A stretch of DNA of 64,000 nt from Straminergon stramineum (lineage: Eukaryota > Streptophyta > Bryopsida > Hypnales > Calliergonaceae). The stretch covers positions 39,095,218-39,159,217 of the forward strand of contig OY987263.1 of the NCBI GenBank assembly GCA_963920665.1, written 5' to 3'. A program made the position numbers and the translations under genes. Of the stretch, positions 38,362 through 51,137 are shown in pieces; the first letter of the stretch is position 1, and each line of letters starts with the position of its first letter. The notes below the pieces were generated by a model. The model was not told the DNA's origin. It searched no databases and was given only the letters and a program-made list of their open reading frames with translations.

Positions 38362-40030
38362 AACTGACGTCTGGAGGATTAGCATCTTGTCCTAACGGCT
38401 GCGAACAGTCATGAGTTTGCCGAAAGTACTGCCTGTCTGTGTCCCTGCCAGAAGGAATCTATTGAATAATGGGGATAAGCTAGGGCCTGTGGTCCCAAAT
38501 GTCATTTTCACAAATAGCTGAAAACAGTGCTCAATGCTCTGGAAAATTAAATTTTGAGTACTTTGTTTTTTCACATTTTTTGATCCCAAATAGCTGAAAA
38601 CAACACTAATTATTCCAGAGAATCGAATTTTGAGTGCATTGTTTTTCACATCTTTTGTAGCGATGACGTTTCGTTTTTCTAGACTCATTTGAGAATACTG
38701 ACTAATGCCGAAGCTGAGTTAAGCTTAGTAACCTTGAACATGTCTTACTAGTGTGTCGGATGCGTTAGCCTAATGAAAACCTGATAAGGCTCTGACTTTG
38801 TCACGTTTCGATTGTTGAAGTGTATATGAAGGATTCACGGTTTGAAAATGTTCAATTTCATTGATCATCTTGTGGAAAAACGATCATTTACTTGCAGTCA
38901 GTGAAGAAAATTGCGTGTTGGTGTAAATATCAGGCTCAATTTGGGGTTCTTGGTCAAATTTCAGTACTTAGTCTGTCTGAACACGGAATCTAAGAGTCTT
39001 CCGGCTTGCGGATGTGGTAACTTACTTGTATAATTTTTTGGATACTTACCCACAGTGCTCGCACTGAAATATCATCAATCATGGACTGATTCAGGCACCG
39101 AAAGTGGGTTAGCAGAAAGAACTTGAACGTTTGACATCATTCTTTGAAACAAACGTCTTCACAAGTCTTGTCAGGAAGTAGGTGGGTGTCGAAACCCCAT
39201 TGGTTCCCTGTGAAATTTCCATTTCAGAGTACTTTGCGTGGCGTGCATGCGCAGGAACAAAGTCTGTACAAATACCCAAACCACTGTGGAAACAGCTCAA
39301 CAAACTCGTCCATCCTCATCTCATGAATAGGAAATTACTTGAGATATTTAGACCTGTTCCTGTCCCGATTAGAACTGTGCCATCGGAATTTGAAAATGCA
39401 CGACATACTTACCAGTTGCAGCTCACTCTTTTCACTAAAGGTGCGTGGAGGTCGGCCGGTAGTAAAGACGATTGTTTGTGATGTCAGATAAATAAATGAG
39501 AGCTTCTTCAAACACCTTGATTCTTCTTTGTAAGTATTAGAAGTTGAGTTGCCAGATCCAAAGCGTTTGCAGCTCCTTTCAAGACTGTCATGCACACTTT
39601 AACCGTACCAAGTCAAGAAAATACAAATGACACAAATAAGTTGAGCACTTGTGATCATAGATTCTCAGCCACGTCTCACATTGCTTCACACCGTCCATTC
39701 AGCAGCAGTCATTCATCTGCAGGTGAAGCTCTATCATACAATCAAAGCTTTCCTTCAAGTTCGTACATTGTTTGTTTTTTGCATTCATGGAACAAGACTA
39801 ATTGCATAATGCTTGCACAGAGTAGTGAAATTAGGTTGCCTTAACCGCTTGTCCACGTGGAAGCATATGCAAACTCTTTGAACCGGGCCTTGAACCAGTG
39901 CAGCAATCCATGCCAAATAAATGATTCTGGGTTGACGAGAATTACTGCATGATCCTTGTATAGTACTTAACAATAAATATTTATATAGTGTTAAATGTTG
40001 AGAAATTAGTGAAGGGCAACCTAATTTCAC
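38362..40030. other. Aquaporin upstream region and intergenic DNA
   Basis: No supportable gene. A 99-codon plus frame at 39182-39481 has mixed composition but no recognised domain, splice context or promoter. Confidence 0.45.
38511..38660. repeat. 76-bp tandem duplication upstream of the aquaporin gene
   Basis: CAAATAGCTGAAAACA starts at 38511 and again at 38587. The two copies share the blocks aattttgagt and ttttcaca in order, with scattered substitutions. They lie 0.3-0.45 kb upstream of the aquaporin start codon. Confidence 0.8.
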
Positions 40031-40421
40031 TAAGGTAGCCAACCCATTTCTGATCGCCCCACCAATTTCCAATATGTAGGATTGTAGGCTGCTTTCTTTC
40101 TGTGAAGTTGTGGCACAATTCCTTGAGGAGTTGTGGCACATTATAATTGGTTGCAAGGCTCTCAATATTACAACCAGCCCTTGGTCGATTCTGCAATTAG
40201 CCTATGGTCACATATAGAAAGTTCTATACCATCATTACAGGTCAAAGAGAATCTTTCACTGAAAAATTCATAGTAATTACATTTTGTGTAATAAAACTCT
40301 GGAAAAATATGCAATCCTTTTAAACTCTATTTTTGCACATGGGAAAAATTCTGCATTCAAAAAACCTCTGCTCCAAATGTGCATAATTGCTTAAGTGGTT
40401 GGAAATGGGTTGGCTACCTTA
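40031..40421. mobile_element. MITE with TAAGGTAGCC ends
   Basis: Twenty terminal bases, TAAGGTAGCCAACCCATTTC at 40031-40050, are perfectly inverted at 40402-40421. The 391 bp element has no coding frame. The first eight bases agree with the termini of the other TAAGGTAG-ended elements in this window, but the interior differs. Confidence 0.75.
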
Positions 40422-41543
40422 TTCTGTGTAAGCTTAGTCCAAGTTCCAAGTTTTAATGGCTCATGAAATAAAGGTTACGTATGAGCCCTCGAATCAACCA
40501 AAAAGTACAAATTTGAGCCTTGGAGATTCAATGAAACAACTTGACTTTTTATGCAACCAGCAGACACAAAGCATCTCAGCTCTTAAAGGTTCTCTAGTCT
40601 GGGTTTTTCAGTTGGAACGTTCACATGATATTTTGGGTTCATAATTTTCCTCACTCAAGACTAGCAACTGCATTCAACTACAAGGCTTGATAAGGACCAG
40701 GGCATTCTAAAGCCCAAACTAAAGCTTTTCATTAAAATAGAAAAAAGGTCTGCAAAAAAACGTAGCTTTGCAAACACCATAGAATGGTTTAACTTTGATT
40801 TGCTGCTACAAACTAAAAGTGTCCAATGAGTGATTTTCAAGGAAACTCTAGAAACAAAGAATGCATGTATTCATTGAAGCATTTGATAATCTTTGACAAA
40901 ACTACCTTGGTGATTGGGACACGTACGTCCTGCCAAGGTTTATAAATTAACACTTGACCTTGGAAGGATGCTATCTAAGTAAGGCCTTCCAAAATGTGGC
41001 TGATGGATGATTTTCAAGATTACCACATAGATTGAAATGAAGAGTGCACCTATTGGTCCAAAAATCAGATCGTTTTCGGCAAAATACCTTGACGATAGAC
41101 CACATCCTTCATGGGTTCAGCCAGGACTTTGGAGACGTCCATAACTTAGTTCATACTCTTGACATGAAGTAGAGATGCAGATAAGCACACTATTTAAGAG
41201 ATAGTACAGTACAGCGCAAGTGCAGTGTGTATGTTCCGTGTCCATGTGCTTCTGCTGTTGCCAGGGCGACGTGGCAACTAAAAAGCGAAGCTCACTGCTA
41301 CAGGGAGCGCTTTGGGTAAGACAATCCAGAACTGTTGTTACTTATTTGTATGCTTTGTATGACAGACAGGATCAGGGACCTCCCTTCACCATTACATCCT
41401 CTTTGGGTGGTACGTTGCAAAATTGTACCTCCGACTCCTCAACCGACCACAGCAGTACTTGCGCTCTTTTTCTTGGTTTCTGACAGTAACTTCTCATCTT
41501 CTTCAAAAAAATCTGTTGGATGAGGTACCAGCTTACAGTAAGC
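40422..41543. other. Intergenic DNA, nothing recognised
   Basis: There is no gene or clear repeat. Short Cys/Ser-rich frames around 41220-41520 have no domain or splice context. Confidence 0.45.
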
Positions 41544-42336
41544 TAGAACCACCCATTCTCGACTAGGGAGCCATGTCCAACCAACCTGTAGGATGCCACT
41601 GAGGTGGGTACCCCCAAAACCACTGCTAATTGTTACCGTGTCTACTTTCTATTATTAGATTGTTCAAATTTTATATTTTCTTGCTGGCATGTGAAAGGAG
41701 GTTTCAATGCACCAAAGAACCCAACATTTGCATTCTATATGCAAAAGTTATGAAGGAACGAACACTAAAAATTGCATTACAGTTAATGCAGATTTCGCGT
41801 TTGGGGGCAGAGAACGGAAAACTATGTCACGTAGATTTTGTTGAAGGCAACGCAATTTTCTACTAGTGGAAGTTTGGTTCTGAAAGCATTCCTTCCACAC
41901 ATGTACATAATTGATTTTGGAGACGTACACGGAGTGAAGATGGTGGTTTAGGGGCATTGGTGCATTAAGGAGTGCCCATTGTATTTCAAATCAAGGTTGG
42001 AACAAATTTCCAACCAAAGCTAGGAATGTGTTTTTTTCTCCTTTTCAAGGTTGGGACTAATAAGGTCATGGCACATGTCCCGAAGTGTGTGGAAAGTAGC
42101 AAGTAGAAAGCTAGTTCCCGAATGATTAGGATTGGAAGAGTCTAGACTTTGGCCATGTGTTTGGAATACTTTCTGACTCCCAAAAAATCATAGTAACTTC
42201 AATTTTGGGAACAAAATTACAAAAAATTTGTAGTCCCAATATTTCCTATTTTTCTACATGGAAATTTTTTCCATTGACTCAGACTATTCATGATCTATCC
42301 CAAAATTGCTTAAGTGATCAGCTATGGGTGGTTCTA
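41544..42336. mobile_element. Inverted-repeat element, TAAGGTAG-type termini (copy B)
   Basis: TAGAACCACCCAT at 41544-41556 is perfectly inverted at 42324-42336, and TAAGCTAG/TAAGGTAG extends the match outward. The interior includes a segment (about 41600-41960) related to the tandem copies at 13905-14490, including the block atgaaaggag and the 'ggaga-gtac' end. It contains no transposase. Confidence 0.55.
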
Positions 42337-43389
42337 CCTTAACCCCTAAAGCACTAAACTACATTTTATTGCAACATAGCAATTTGGACAATTTTAACTC
42401 ACTACAAATAGAATTTTTTGGGTTTTCTTTAAAAGATTTAGACAATGTGTGCTCGGGGAGTAGCTTTAAGGTCAAACAATTTTCATAACTTTTGACTACA
42501 TGGCTAAATAGTTATTGTATGATATGTCATTTTCATTACTTGACGAGCACTCTAGGCAATCTGAAAAAATTCTTTAAAAATTCATTTTTACATAAATAAA
42601 AATGAAAATTTGGTTTTCTAGATTTGTATATATGTGGAAAGCTTTGAATCATTCCATTTTGATCAATGAGATGAAAGTTATACGGAGTTTTAGTTTGTGG
42701 GCAATTATGGATTCTCTACTCAAAAATAAACTTTGAAGTCCCTTATTTAACTCAATTTGCAATATTTTTGAAATAAAATAAAATCATAGGATGTAGATTG
42801 TTTATTACAACATCACAATCATTGGAATTGCATTTTTTAATTCCATAACTAAATTCTTAACAATTTTGTATTTTGAATCATTTTCTACTTCTTTCTACTT
42901 ACTAATTTTTTCCTATATACTATACAATTCTAAATGATCTAATTTTCTTCAAGCATGTAGTCAACTTGCTTTGAAAAATGAATTTAAGGAAGCACCACCA
43001 TTTTGGACATTTTTTCATATAAATGTGACCTTGTGAAGTGCAGCTACCCAATTTTTCACAAGGCCTAAAAAGGATTTTTGTCCATTCAAATGCTAATATC
43101 TTGCAATTTACATGGTGGAAAGTTTTGAAATTTTTCCACATCTTCTCAAATGAGCATATTACAAGATCCTGTGGTTTCAAGTGTCTAATTATATTTGTTT
43201 ATTTTGAAAATTTGATAATTGTATTAGAAATGGTAGTTTTGGAGTGTTTTTGGTAAAAACATAGTCATAAACCTTTAGGAGTTAACTTTGTTTCAACAGA
43301 AGCTAAAATAGTTTTGAGTCATGGCACGTTGTAGGGTTAGTAGGAAATTCTTGGACCTAGTTTTGGATATTTCAATTTTCAAATCATTT
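42337..43389. other. AT-rich intergenic DNA
   Basis: There is no gene. TTAACCCCTAAAG at 42340-42352 resembles the ends of the inverted duplication that follows and may mark another decayed copy. Confidence 0.4.
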
Positions 43390-46300
43390 TTTTTAACCCC
43401 TAAGTTCTTTGACTATTTTTCACCAAGATTTGATCAAAACTAACACTTTCTAGTGCATTGAGCGTAACTTACTAAAATATTAAATATATTTTTCAAACTT
43501 TTGATTATGCAAATTTGTACTAGACTATGGTATAAATTTGTGGAAACAAAATTTCAAAGCATTTGGCAACATAGATTGTGAGATGATAATATTTGCATGT
43601 CAAAAGAAAATAAATTTTGGGCCTTGCCCAAGAGGTTGGGTTAGTATAGTTTGACTCAACTTTGTCATAAAGGAGGCAATATCCAACTTTGGAAACTCAA
43701 CTAGTGGATAGGTAGCTATATTAGTTGCTTGCATAATAATTTTCAAAGATAATAGAGTTGTCTAATATGTAATTAAATAAAAATCTTGCATTGAGAGGAT
43801 GTCCAAAACAAAGCAACTACCTGAGTACAATTTTAGTTTTTTTTTGAGAGCTCTTTTTTGGGAAGAATAAAAAATCCCAATGGTAAAAAAAATACTTACT
43901 TATCTAAATTAATTGGAAAAAAATCTCTCTATAATTTGAGCTAATGGTTCTAGAATTATTTTGAAATTGCCATTTTTAGTATACAAAAGTGAAAATTAGA
44001 AAAAGTTGATTTTTTCCAATTTAAAAAAAAATCTTTTGACCTATACTAATTAGAAATTTTTGTGGGATAAATTTCAACCTATTCAGCTTCATAGATTGCA
44101 AGATATATGAATTCAAAGTTAATAGAAAAATATTCATAGCTTGGCAACTTGCTTGACCACTTGCCTGACTATTTGTCCCCCGTATTAGCACATTGTGTCA
44201 TTGTCCAAGCTACTCATAATCTTTCAAGCCCCACAACTTTTGATCTAGGCATCCAACCAAGAATCCAACAAAAAAATTTAATTTTTACAATACTAAAGCA
44301 ACCAAGCATCTTTGATAAAAAAATTCATTTCCGTTTGTTCAGAAATGGCTTCATATAAACCTACATGAGCCTTCAAAAAGCTCCATGGGAGCTTATTGTC
44401 CTTTGGGGGTTAAAAATGTTCAAAGAGTGATTATTACAAAATTCAAAAGGACTAGCTTTTATATTTATATATGTATAAATCAAATGTGAAAATTTTAGGT
44501 TGCCAAAAGAAATTGTCTCTAAGATCTTGAATTTGAAACTTCTCATTTAATTATAACTTAACCAAATAAAGCAACAATAATTTGATGGTAAATAAGACAC
44601 AATTTTATTTTTATATTTGGATTTTCACTATGAAGACTCTTTGAAGATTCTCACACAAAAATTGAAATCATCAAAAAAATGATTTATAGAGATATAATTA
44701 ATAAAAAAGCATTAAAAACTTTTTCATCATAAAAAATAGAAAAAGAATATGTGGTGAGCTTATATCACATAATTATTTATTGGGAAGAAATGATAAATAC
44801 AACCTATTTTTCTATTCTTTTTGAATTTTGGAGTACAAGGGGACAATGTACAATTTTTTCACTTCAAACTCTAATAAATAAGGACTTTGAACATAAATCC
44901 TTAATTTAGAGTGTTCTAGGATAGAATACCATATTTATCATATTTTCAAATTAGTCATACATTAATATATTCAAGCATTGTAGTGCTATTGAATTTCAAG
45001 GTTTGGAAGTCATTGGAAATTATGCAAGGGGAAAACATTTTTTATATCCTATAGAGAACCAAGATCCTTTCATGTGATTTAAAGACTTTTTGTGTAGGAC
45101 ACCAAGGATAAAAGTTGTCCTTAGAATGGTCAAACATTCTTATTTCATATTAAAGAATGGATGATTTTCATCCAATTAATTTTTGTATAAATGTGTTTTG
45201 TTATGTACACATCATTGAATTAAGTTTATGGCATATTACTTGTATTCTAATTTTATAAAAGGTAATCTACAAAATATGGTTTATCTAAATAATGTATTTC
45301 AATACTTTGATCTCTTTACCTTAAAACTTGAATTTTGAATTTAAAAATAATTTCTTTTGCTTTAGGGAAAAATAACAAAACTAGACTTCTAAAGTTTGAT
45401 TTCTATTTTGTTTGAAAATTTGAAAGATTCCTAAAAATAATCATTTTATTGAAGTTGAGTATCTATAACCATGCTTCTAAATATAGTAACACGGACATTT
45501 TCTTTGTACTACTATAATGTATTTTTATTCTATAACTTTCAGATTTTTTAAACACACATGTTTTGTGGTTGCTATGAATTTTCTCCAACTTTTCTTCAAA
45601 AAATTTTGGTAATTTATTTTTCACAAGAAAATCCAAAATTTTTATGACTTATGTTATAAATATGATTTCATCTTTGAGAAATAAAAGTAAAAAAAATTTC
45701 ACTAACAAATATAAATGAAATTGAGGATTATGAGTTTTGAATGTACAATCATGGACTATATCATTTAGGGTTCAACATTGGGTACAAATCCAAGTATAAT
45801 GGACATTTTGACTCAAGAGACCTTGTATGTGATCTTGGTTCCTATGGAGTCATTTTCAAACAAATGAAAATGAAATGTTTATTAGCAATGCCCACTTCTA
45901 TTAGCTTTGTGAAAATTTAATTATTTTTCCTTTCAAATTTCCGAATCAAAAGTAATGGGGCTTGAAAGTTTAGGAACAACTTGGGGCAAGAGAGGGCAAG
46001 CGATTGGGCAAACAATCAGGCAACTAAAGTTGTGAAGTTTTTTTCATTAACTTTTAACACTTAAGTTGCAATCTATGAATTCAAATGGGTTGAATTTTTT
46101 TCTCAAATTCTCACAGTAGTATACGGAAATGATGAGTGTTTAGAAATGAAAAAAATTCCAATTTTCACTCAATGCACTTAAAATGGCAAGTTTAGAACAC
46201 TTTTAGAATCATTAGTTCAAATTCTAGTGTAAATTCATGAGATCTTTAATTTTTTCTAATTTTTTGTACTTGACTTAGAGAAGGAAATCTTCAAAAAAGG

Positions 46301-46712
46301 AGTTCTCCAAAAACAATTAAAATCTTGTGTGCATAATTGCTTGGGTAGGGACATCCTATGAATTTACAATAGTTTTGGTCCATTGTCTTTTAAAATTGTC
46401 TTGCAAGTAATAAAAATAACTACCCACACAATGGTCCAAACCAAAGTTGGATATTGCCTCTTCCACAAAGTTGAGTCAAACTAAGTTGATCATGTTGGGT
46501 GGGGCCTAAAATTCTTTTCTTCTAACTTTAAATGTTATAATCTTGCAATCTATATGGTCAAAATGTCAAATGGTCTGAAAATTTGTCCATACCTTCCTAC
46601 ACTAATCTAATACATATTAATATAGTTGAAAGTTTGAAAAATGTTTTCATATTTTAACTATGCTCAATGCACTAGAAAGTGGTAGTTTTTGATTTTTTTT
46701 GTAACCCCCCAT
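43390..46712. mobile_element. Large inverted duplication / foldback element, arms ~0.75-0.8 kb
   Basis: The left arm (about 43430-44245) and right arm (about 45945-46690) are inverted copies. Perfect blocks are 43444-43463 with 46662-46681 (20 bp), 43648-43665 with 46465-46482 (18 bp), 43675-43692 with 46441-46458 (18 bp) and 44221-44233 with 45956-45968 (13 bp), in matching order and spacing. The spacer of about 1.7 kb is AT-rich and non-coding. The outer edges carry TTAACCCC-like motifs (43396, and GTAACCCCCC inverted at 46702). It could be a foldback/long-TIR DNA element, or two insertions of one element in opposite directions. Confidence 0.65.
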
Positions 46713-46978
46713 ACTTCATGAGTTAAGGTACCTATGTGAATGAGGTGTTGTTTCCTTCGAGGCCATTGCACAAAAATTTGTGCTAATTTTGATCTAGAAC
46801 CTTATAAGATGGTTTTGTACTTTCAATTGGTCATGACTTTATAAACATTATATTGTACCTCCAAACAATTTGAGATTCATAATCAACTTGAAAAGGACTA
46901 ATGAAGGTATATTTAACTATTGCCTTTAATGAGATGTCTAATTTTCCATTGTGATTGAAGGGGGGATTTTGTCTAATC

Positions 46979-47150
46979 CACTACAAGAGAAAGGGGTGTT
47001 TTAAGTATAGTCCTAGTAGTACGGTCTTTTAAGTAATGACCTATAAGGAGTCTTTTCAGTAAAATTTTATTGAAAAGACTCCTTATAGGTCATTACTTAA
47101 AAGACTGTACTACTAGGACTATACTTAAAACACCCCTTTCTCTTGTAGTG
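46979..47150. mobile_element. CACTA-like palindromic MITE
   Basis: The 172 bp element begins CACTACAAGAGAAAGGGG and ends with its exact complement. The arms, about 80 bp each, differ by a single base, and the centre is TAAAATTTTA. CACTACAAGAAA-type ends define En/Spm (CACTA) transposons, which make 3-bp target duplications. The flanking triplets are ATC and ATT. It has no coding capacity. The near-identity of the arms implies recent insertion or arm correction. Confidence 0.8.
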
Positions 47151-48859
47151 ATTAGATGAATAAATAAACCAAATTTGGAGACATCAACTAATATCACATA
47201 GATTGACAAAGATATTTTTTTAATGATGGAATCTCCATCCTTCACCAAAGAAACACATTGGTGAAAGTGAATATCATTCAATTGACTCCTTGGGTTGTAA
47301 AATGACTTTGAAATGTCAAAAAAATTCAAAAAAATTGTAAAAAACACATCTAGGGCTAGAGTTCCTTCTACTAAAATTCTCCTTCGTCACTCATAATTTA
47401 TTGGATTGATATGAAATTTTAACCATACAAACTAGACTAATATGCACAATTTTTCAAAATAAAATTGGAAACAAACACCATATAAAGAAGAAACAAGTTG
47501 CCAAAGTTCAATGTAATCCAAAGATGTCTAGATTCTAAACTTTGAATGGATTCCAAACATTTCAAACAACTTTGATTGACATGAAAATTTTACCACAATA
47601 ACTAGACTTCAAGGGGAATATAATCCATCAAATTTGATTGAAAATAAACACTGGATGAAGGAGATCCAAGTTTCCAAAGTTGCACCCATCCTCGGGGGGG
47701 GGGGGTAGTGGAGTAGTTGGAGTTGCAACCAACATGCGAACAAATGATAGGGTATTCTAAAAACATGTGGGCTAATAATTATCATTGGGTTTAGAGTAAT
47801 ACAAGGTATCAAAAATGGCATTGGACATCCGTAACATATTATAGGGTATGAAATAATAGGTCCTATTAGAAAATTACATAATGATAGCATGTGAAATTTA
47901 AAAAAAAAAAAAATTCATCCCCCCCTATAAAATAGTGGTTGTTCACACCTATATCCTTATTTTTTTAACACATTGACCCCCTTGAGCACCCATTAAAATG
48001 TAGTTTGGTGAACTCAAATTGAACCCATGAACTTCGAATGACTTCCAAAAAATCAATACATCTTGGATTGATTTGAAAATTTTGACATACAAACTAGAAG
48101 AGAGAATACAAATTTTTCCACATGTTTCATTAAAATTGGACATTAGATGCAAAAGTTACAACACTTCAAATTGAACTTGCAAACTATGTGAGGACACTTT
48201 TGATTCCCTGGGGCATAGGGGTTAAATGACCAAGTTGTTGTAAGAAAAGAAAATGTCCAATGTTAACTAGAAAGTCCAAAGTAAAGTCCAAAGTCCATTA
48301 AGAAAAATTTTGATGACAAAGTGAAGGAATTACTTCATTGATGTTTAGTGTAAATGAAGAGTGAGGTTGTTTAGAGGTTGTTTTCATAGCAAAATCCATT
48401 GTCTGTCATGAATCCTCAAAGGATATGGGAAAATTTGAACATGAGAGTTTGACCACTCATTGTCAAAACTTAGGAATTGTGTTCAAATTAGACCTCATTC
48501 TAGCATAGTAGAATAATTTTTTTCAAAAAGCTTTGAACAACAAAAAGTTGGGAAATCAAGGTAAATTTCATCTCTAAAAAATTTAATGTTTCTGATTTTG
48601 AGCCTCCTAAAACAAATTGTGGACAAAATTTAGAGAAGATTTTTAAGAATATCAAAGAAAATATCTCTTTTGACCCTTCTCTGAAATTTTTCCATCACTT
48701 TTGATTGGAGATTTGAAGTCTCAAATTTGTGTAGACGAAAGTTAGATTATTTTCCACATTAATTTTGTTTGAATTTTTTTGAATTTTTTGAATTCTACAC
48801 TACCTTAATGAATTCTAAAGTTCTACTTTGAACACGATTCTTGCTTTTGACTTAATTGT
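47151..48859. other. AT-rich intergenic DNA
   Basis: There is no gene. A run of 12 G (47695-47706), a run of 13 A around 47900-47912 and a C-run soon after are the only landmarks. Confidence 0.5.
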
Positions 48860-50288
48860 GAGTGGTACAGCTCTTAGCGATGCTATTCAGTGAGCGTGTG
48901 AGCATGAGTCTATGAGCATTGAGCAAGGATTATGTGAGCGTTGAGCTTCAAAATTCGAAGAAGCACTAGAAAACTTAATAATATTTCTAGAAATACATTC
49001 CATTGAAAACTTTTGGTCCAAATTTATTATTTCTAGTAAATTTGAATATCTATTACTACAGACCTATTACTATGGATATCTTGTACCTATTACCGTGGAT
49101 TTTATGTAGATTATCAAAATGATGAACTCAATTGATGTGAAAGATGAATGGAGATGGAAAAAAGTTTGTATAGAATATTGGTTGATCACTGTCCTATAAT
49201 AGCATGGATCTTTTGAGGGCTGATGGGAGGGTACCAATAATTTTTTCTTGTTTAGATTTTAGAAAAAAAATAGTTGATAAGAACTATTTTTATAACTAAT
49301 GATCTTTGGCATAGTGAATTTTATTTTGGATGATCAATGTCTTGTAGCATCATGAATCTTCTACATGTTAATAGGAGGGTACCATCAATTGGAATTCTTT
49401 ACATGTGGAAAGTGCTTAGTTGCACCAAATTTCATTTTTGTTGACCACTATCTTATAGTAGTGTAGATCCTCTCAAAGCCAATGGGATATACCTACACTT
49501 CTCTCTTGATGTGCTCGTAATTGAACATGTTAAAATTTTAGAAGAAAATATTTGGTTGATAGGGATTATTTTTGGAAAGAATGAGCTTAGTTACACCAAA
49601 TTGTTGATTAGGTGATCATTATCCTCTTCTAGGATCTCTTGGGCTCCAATTCTTCTATCTTTGATGAGATGGTCCTTTGGTTAATCACTCCCTACTTCTT
49701 CAATTGTTTCTTCGAACCTCCAAGGGTCAAGAGGAGGATCGAACATTCTCCACCTTGATGTGCTACTTATTGAACTTTTCTAGATTTTAAGAAAAAAAAT
49801 TGGTTATTAATTTGGCTTCGTTTGAAATTGATTGAGGTTGTTCCATTGAGATATAATCACTTCCTTCTTTTTGTTGGGTACCTCTTGGTGCTGAGAGGAG
49901 CCTCCTAGTTGTGGGAAAAAAAATTTAAGAATTTTTTTTTTTTAAAGTTTTTTTTCCATGGCTAGGAGGCTCCTCTCGGCATTGAGAGATACCCAACAAA
50001 AAGAGGGGAGTAACTATAAAGATCAAACTTTCCATGAAGCAACCTCAATCGATTTCAAACAAATCCTAATTAATCAACAATTTTTTTTTTCTTCAAATCT
50101 AGCAAAGTCCAATAAATAGCACATGAAGGTTGCTTAAGGGATCACCGTAATAGGTCCATAGTAATAGGTCCATGGCAATATGTACTAAAATTTACCAAAA
50201 ATAATAAATTTTGACCAAAATTTTTAGATGGAATCTCTAAAAAATTATATGCTTATAGACTCACAAAATAGCAACCTCGGTACAACTC
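48860..50288. mobile_element. 1.4 kb fold-back element of the TGTGAGC family
   Basis: The outer ends GAGTGGTACA (48860) and GAGTTGTACC (read on the minus strand from 50288) are inverted. Further in, GTGAGC/GCTATT motifs, a block around 49015-49100 paired with 50138-50240, and GAGAGGAGCCTCCTAG at 49894-49909, inverted at 49962-49977, show that nearly the whole element folds back on itself. The ends match the small MITEs at 7595 and 26975. The left half also contains degenerate tandem units. It has no coding frame. Confidence 0.6.
49170..49650. repeat. Degenerate tandem units of ~110-150 bp
   Basis: The phrase 'ttgatcactgtcctataatagcatggatc' at 49180 returns in changed form near 49330, 49440 and 49605, each followed by 'gagggc-gatgggagggtacca'-like sequence in the first three. 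The units are strongly diverged. Confidence 0.5.
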
Positions 50289-50768
50289 CTACTAATCTTA
50301 ATTTGCATATCCCAAATGAGTTGTTTTACTTCCTATCACCCAACTTATATGAAGAGTTTTTCTTTTCATTAATGGTATACATCTATCCATTCCCCTTTTC
50401 TTGAAAAGTGGTAGGCCTTTTTGTGGTTTTTACGTGTAGTAAGCCTTTTACCTTAGCCTATAATAACTTTCACATACTTACCTATAGTAACATAGTTATC
50501 ATTGGTATGCTAAATTACTAATTGATGTGGTAGTACTATGTTTTTTCAGATGTTCTAAAAAATATCACTATATTTGCATTCATGTCAAATAAAACATCAA
50601 CATCAATAATAGCATCAACTTGTTTGTAGTAATTTGTCGACATCCTCTAAAAACAACATTTTCAAAAATATGCCTTTCTCGTCCATTGACCCTCTAACAT
50701 CTTGATGTTTTGATAAATATGTCTTAGCCTAACATCAAAAAAAAAAAAGTTTCTTCTAGTGTATTACC

Positions 50769-51137
50769 ATGGAGTGCTCTTGTACACTCCTTGATACCGG
50801 ATGGATGGTGTCTTGTTCCACACTAGATCAATTAGTGAGTTTAAAGGTGAGTCCTAAAGTGAAGTTGTTTGGGCCTAGAGGGTAGTTTGATATTGTTCAA
50901 AGGTTCTTAGCACCAATGGTGAGTACTGCCATTGTCAAGTACTTGGACATCAATGCATGGGAGTTCGCCCCATATCATCAAATGATATGCCTGGTGTCTC
51001 ATGGAAGTTAAGTCATGGGAAATATGGCCCTTGTGATTGAATTGAAAGTTAATGTTGTAGGTATGTAGCATGTGTTGTGTCAAAAGATTGTAACCCTTGG
51101 TGTGACTAGAAACATTTTAGGAAGCTTGAAGAAGTAA
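50769..51137 (+). pseudogene. Decayed retropepsin-like fragment (tentative)
   Basis: A plus-strand frame of 123 codons, interrupted by only three stops (TAG, TAA, TAG), has protein-like composition and begins near a CTLLDTG segment. D-T/S-G is the active-site motif of retrotransposon aspartic proteases. No reverse transcriptase or integrase remnant is seen beside it. Identity rests on one short motif and on composition better than the AT-rich surroundings, so chance is possible. Confidence 0.25.

Noticed and set aside
39182..39481. 99-codon plus frame as a gene
   Set aside because: No recognised domain, splice context or promoter supports it, and an overlapping frame exists on the same strand.
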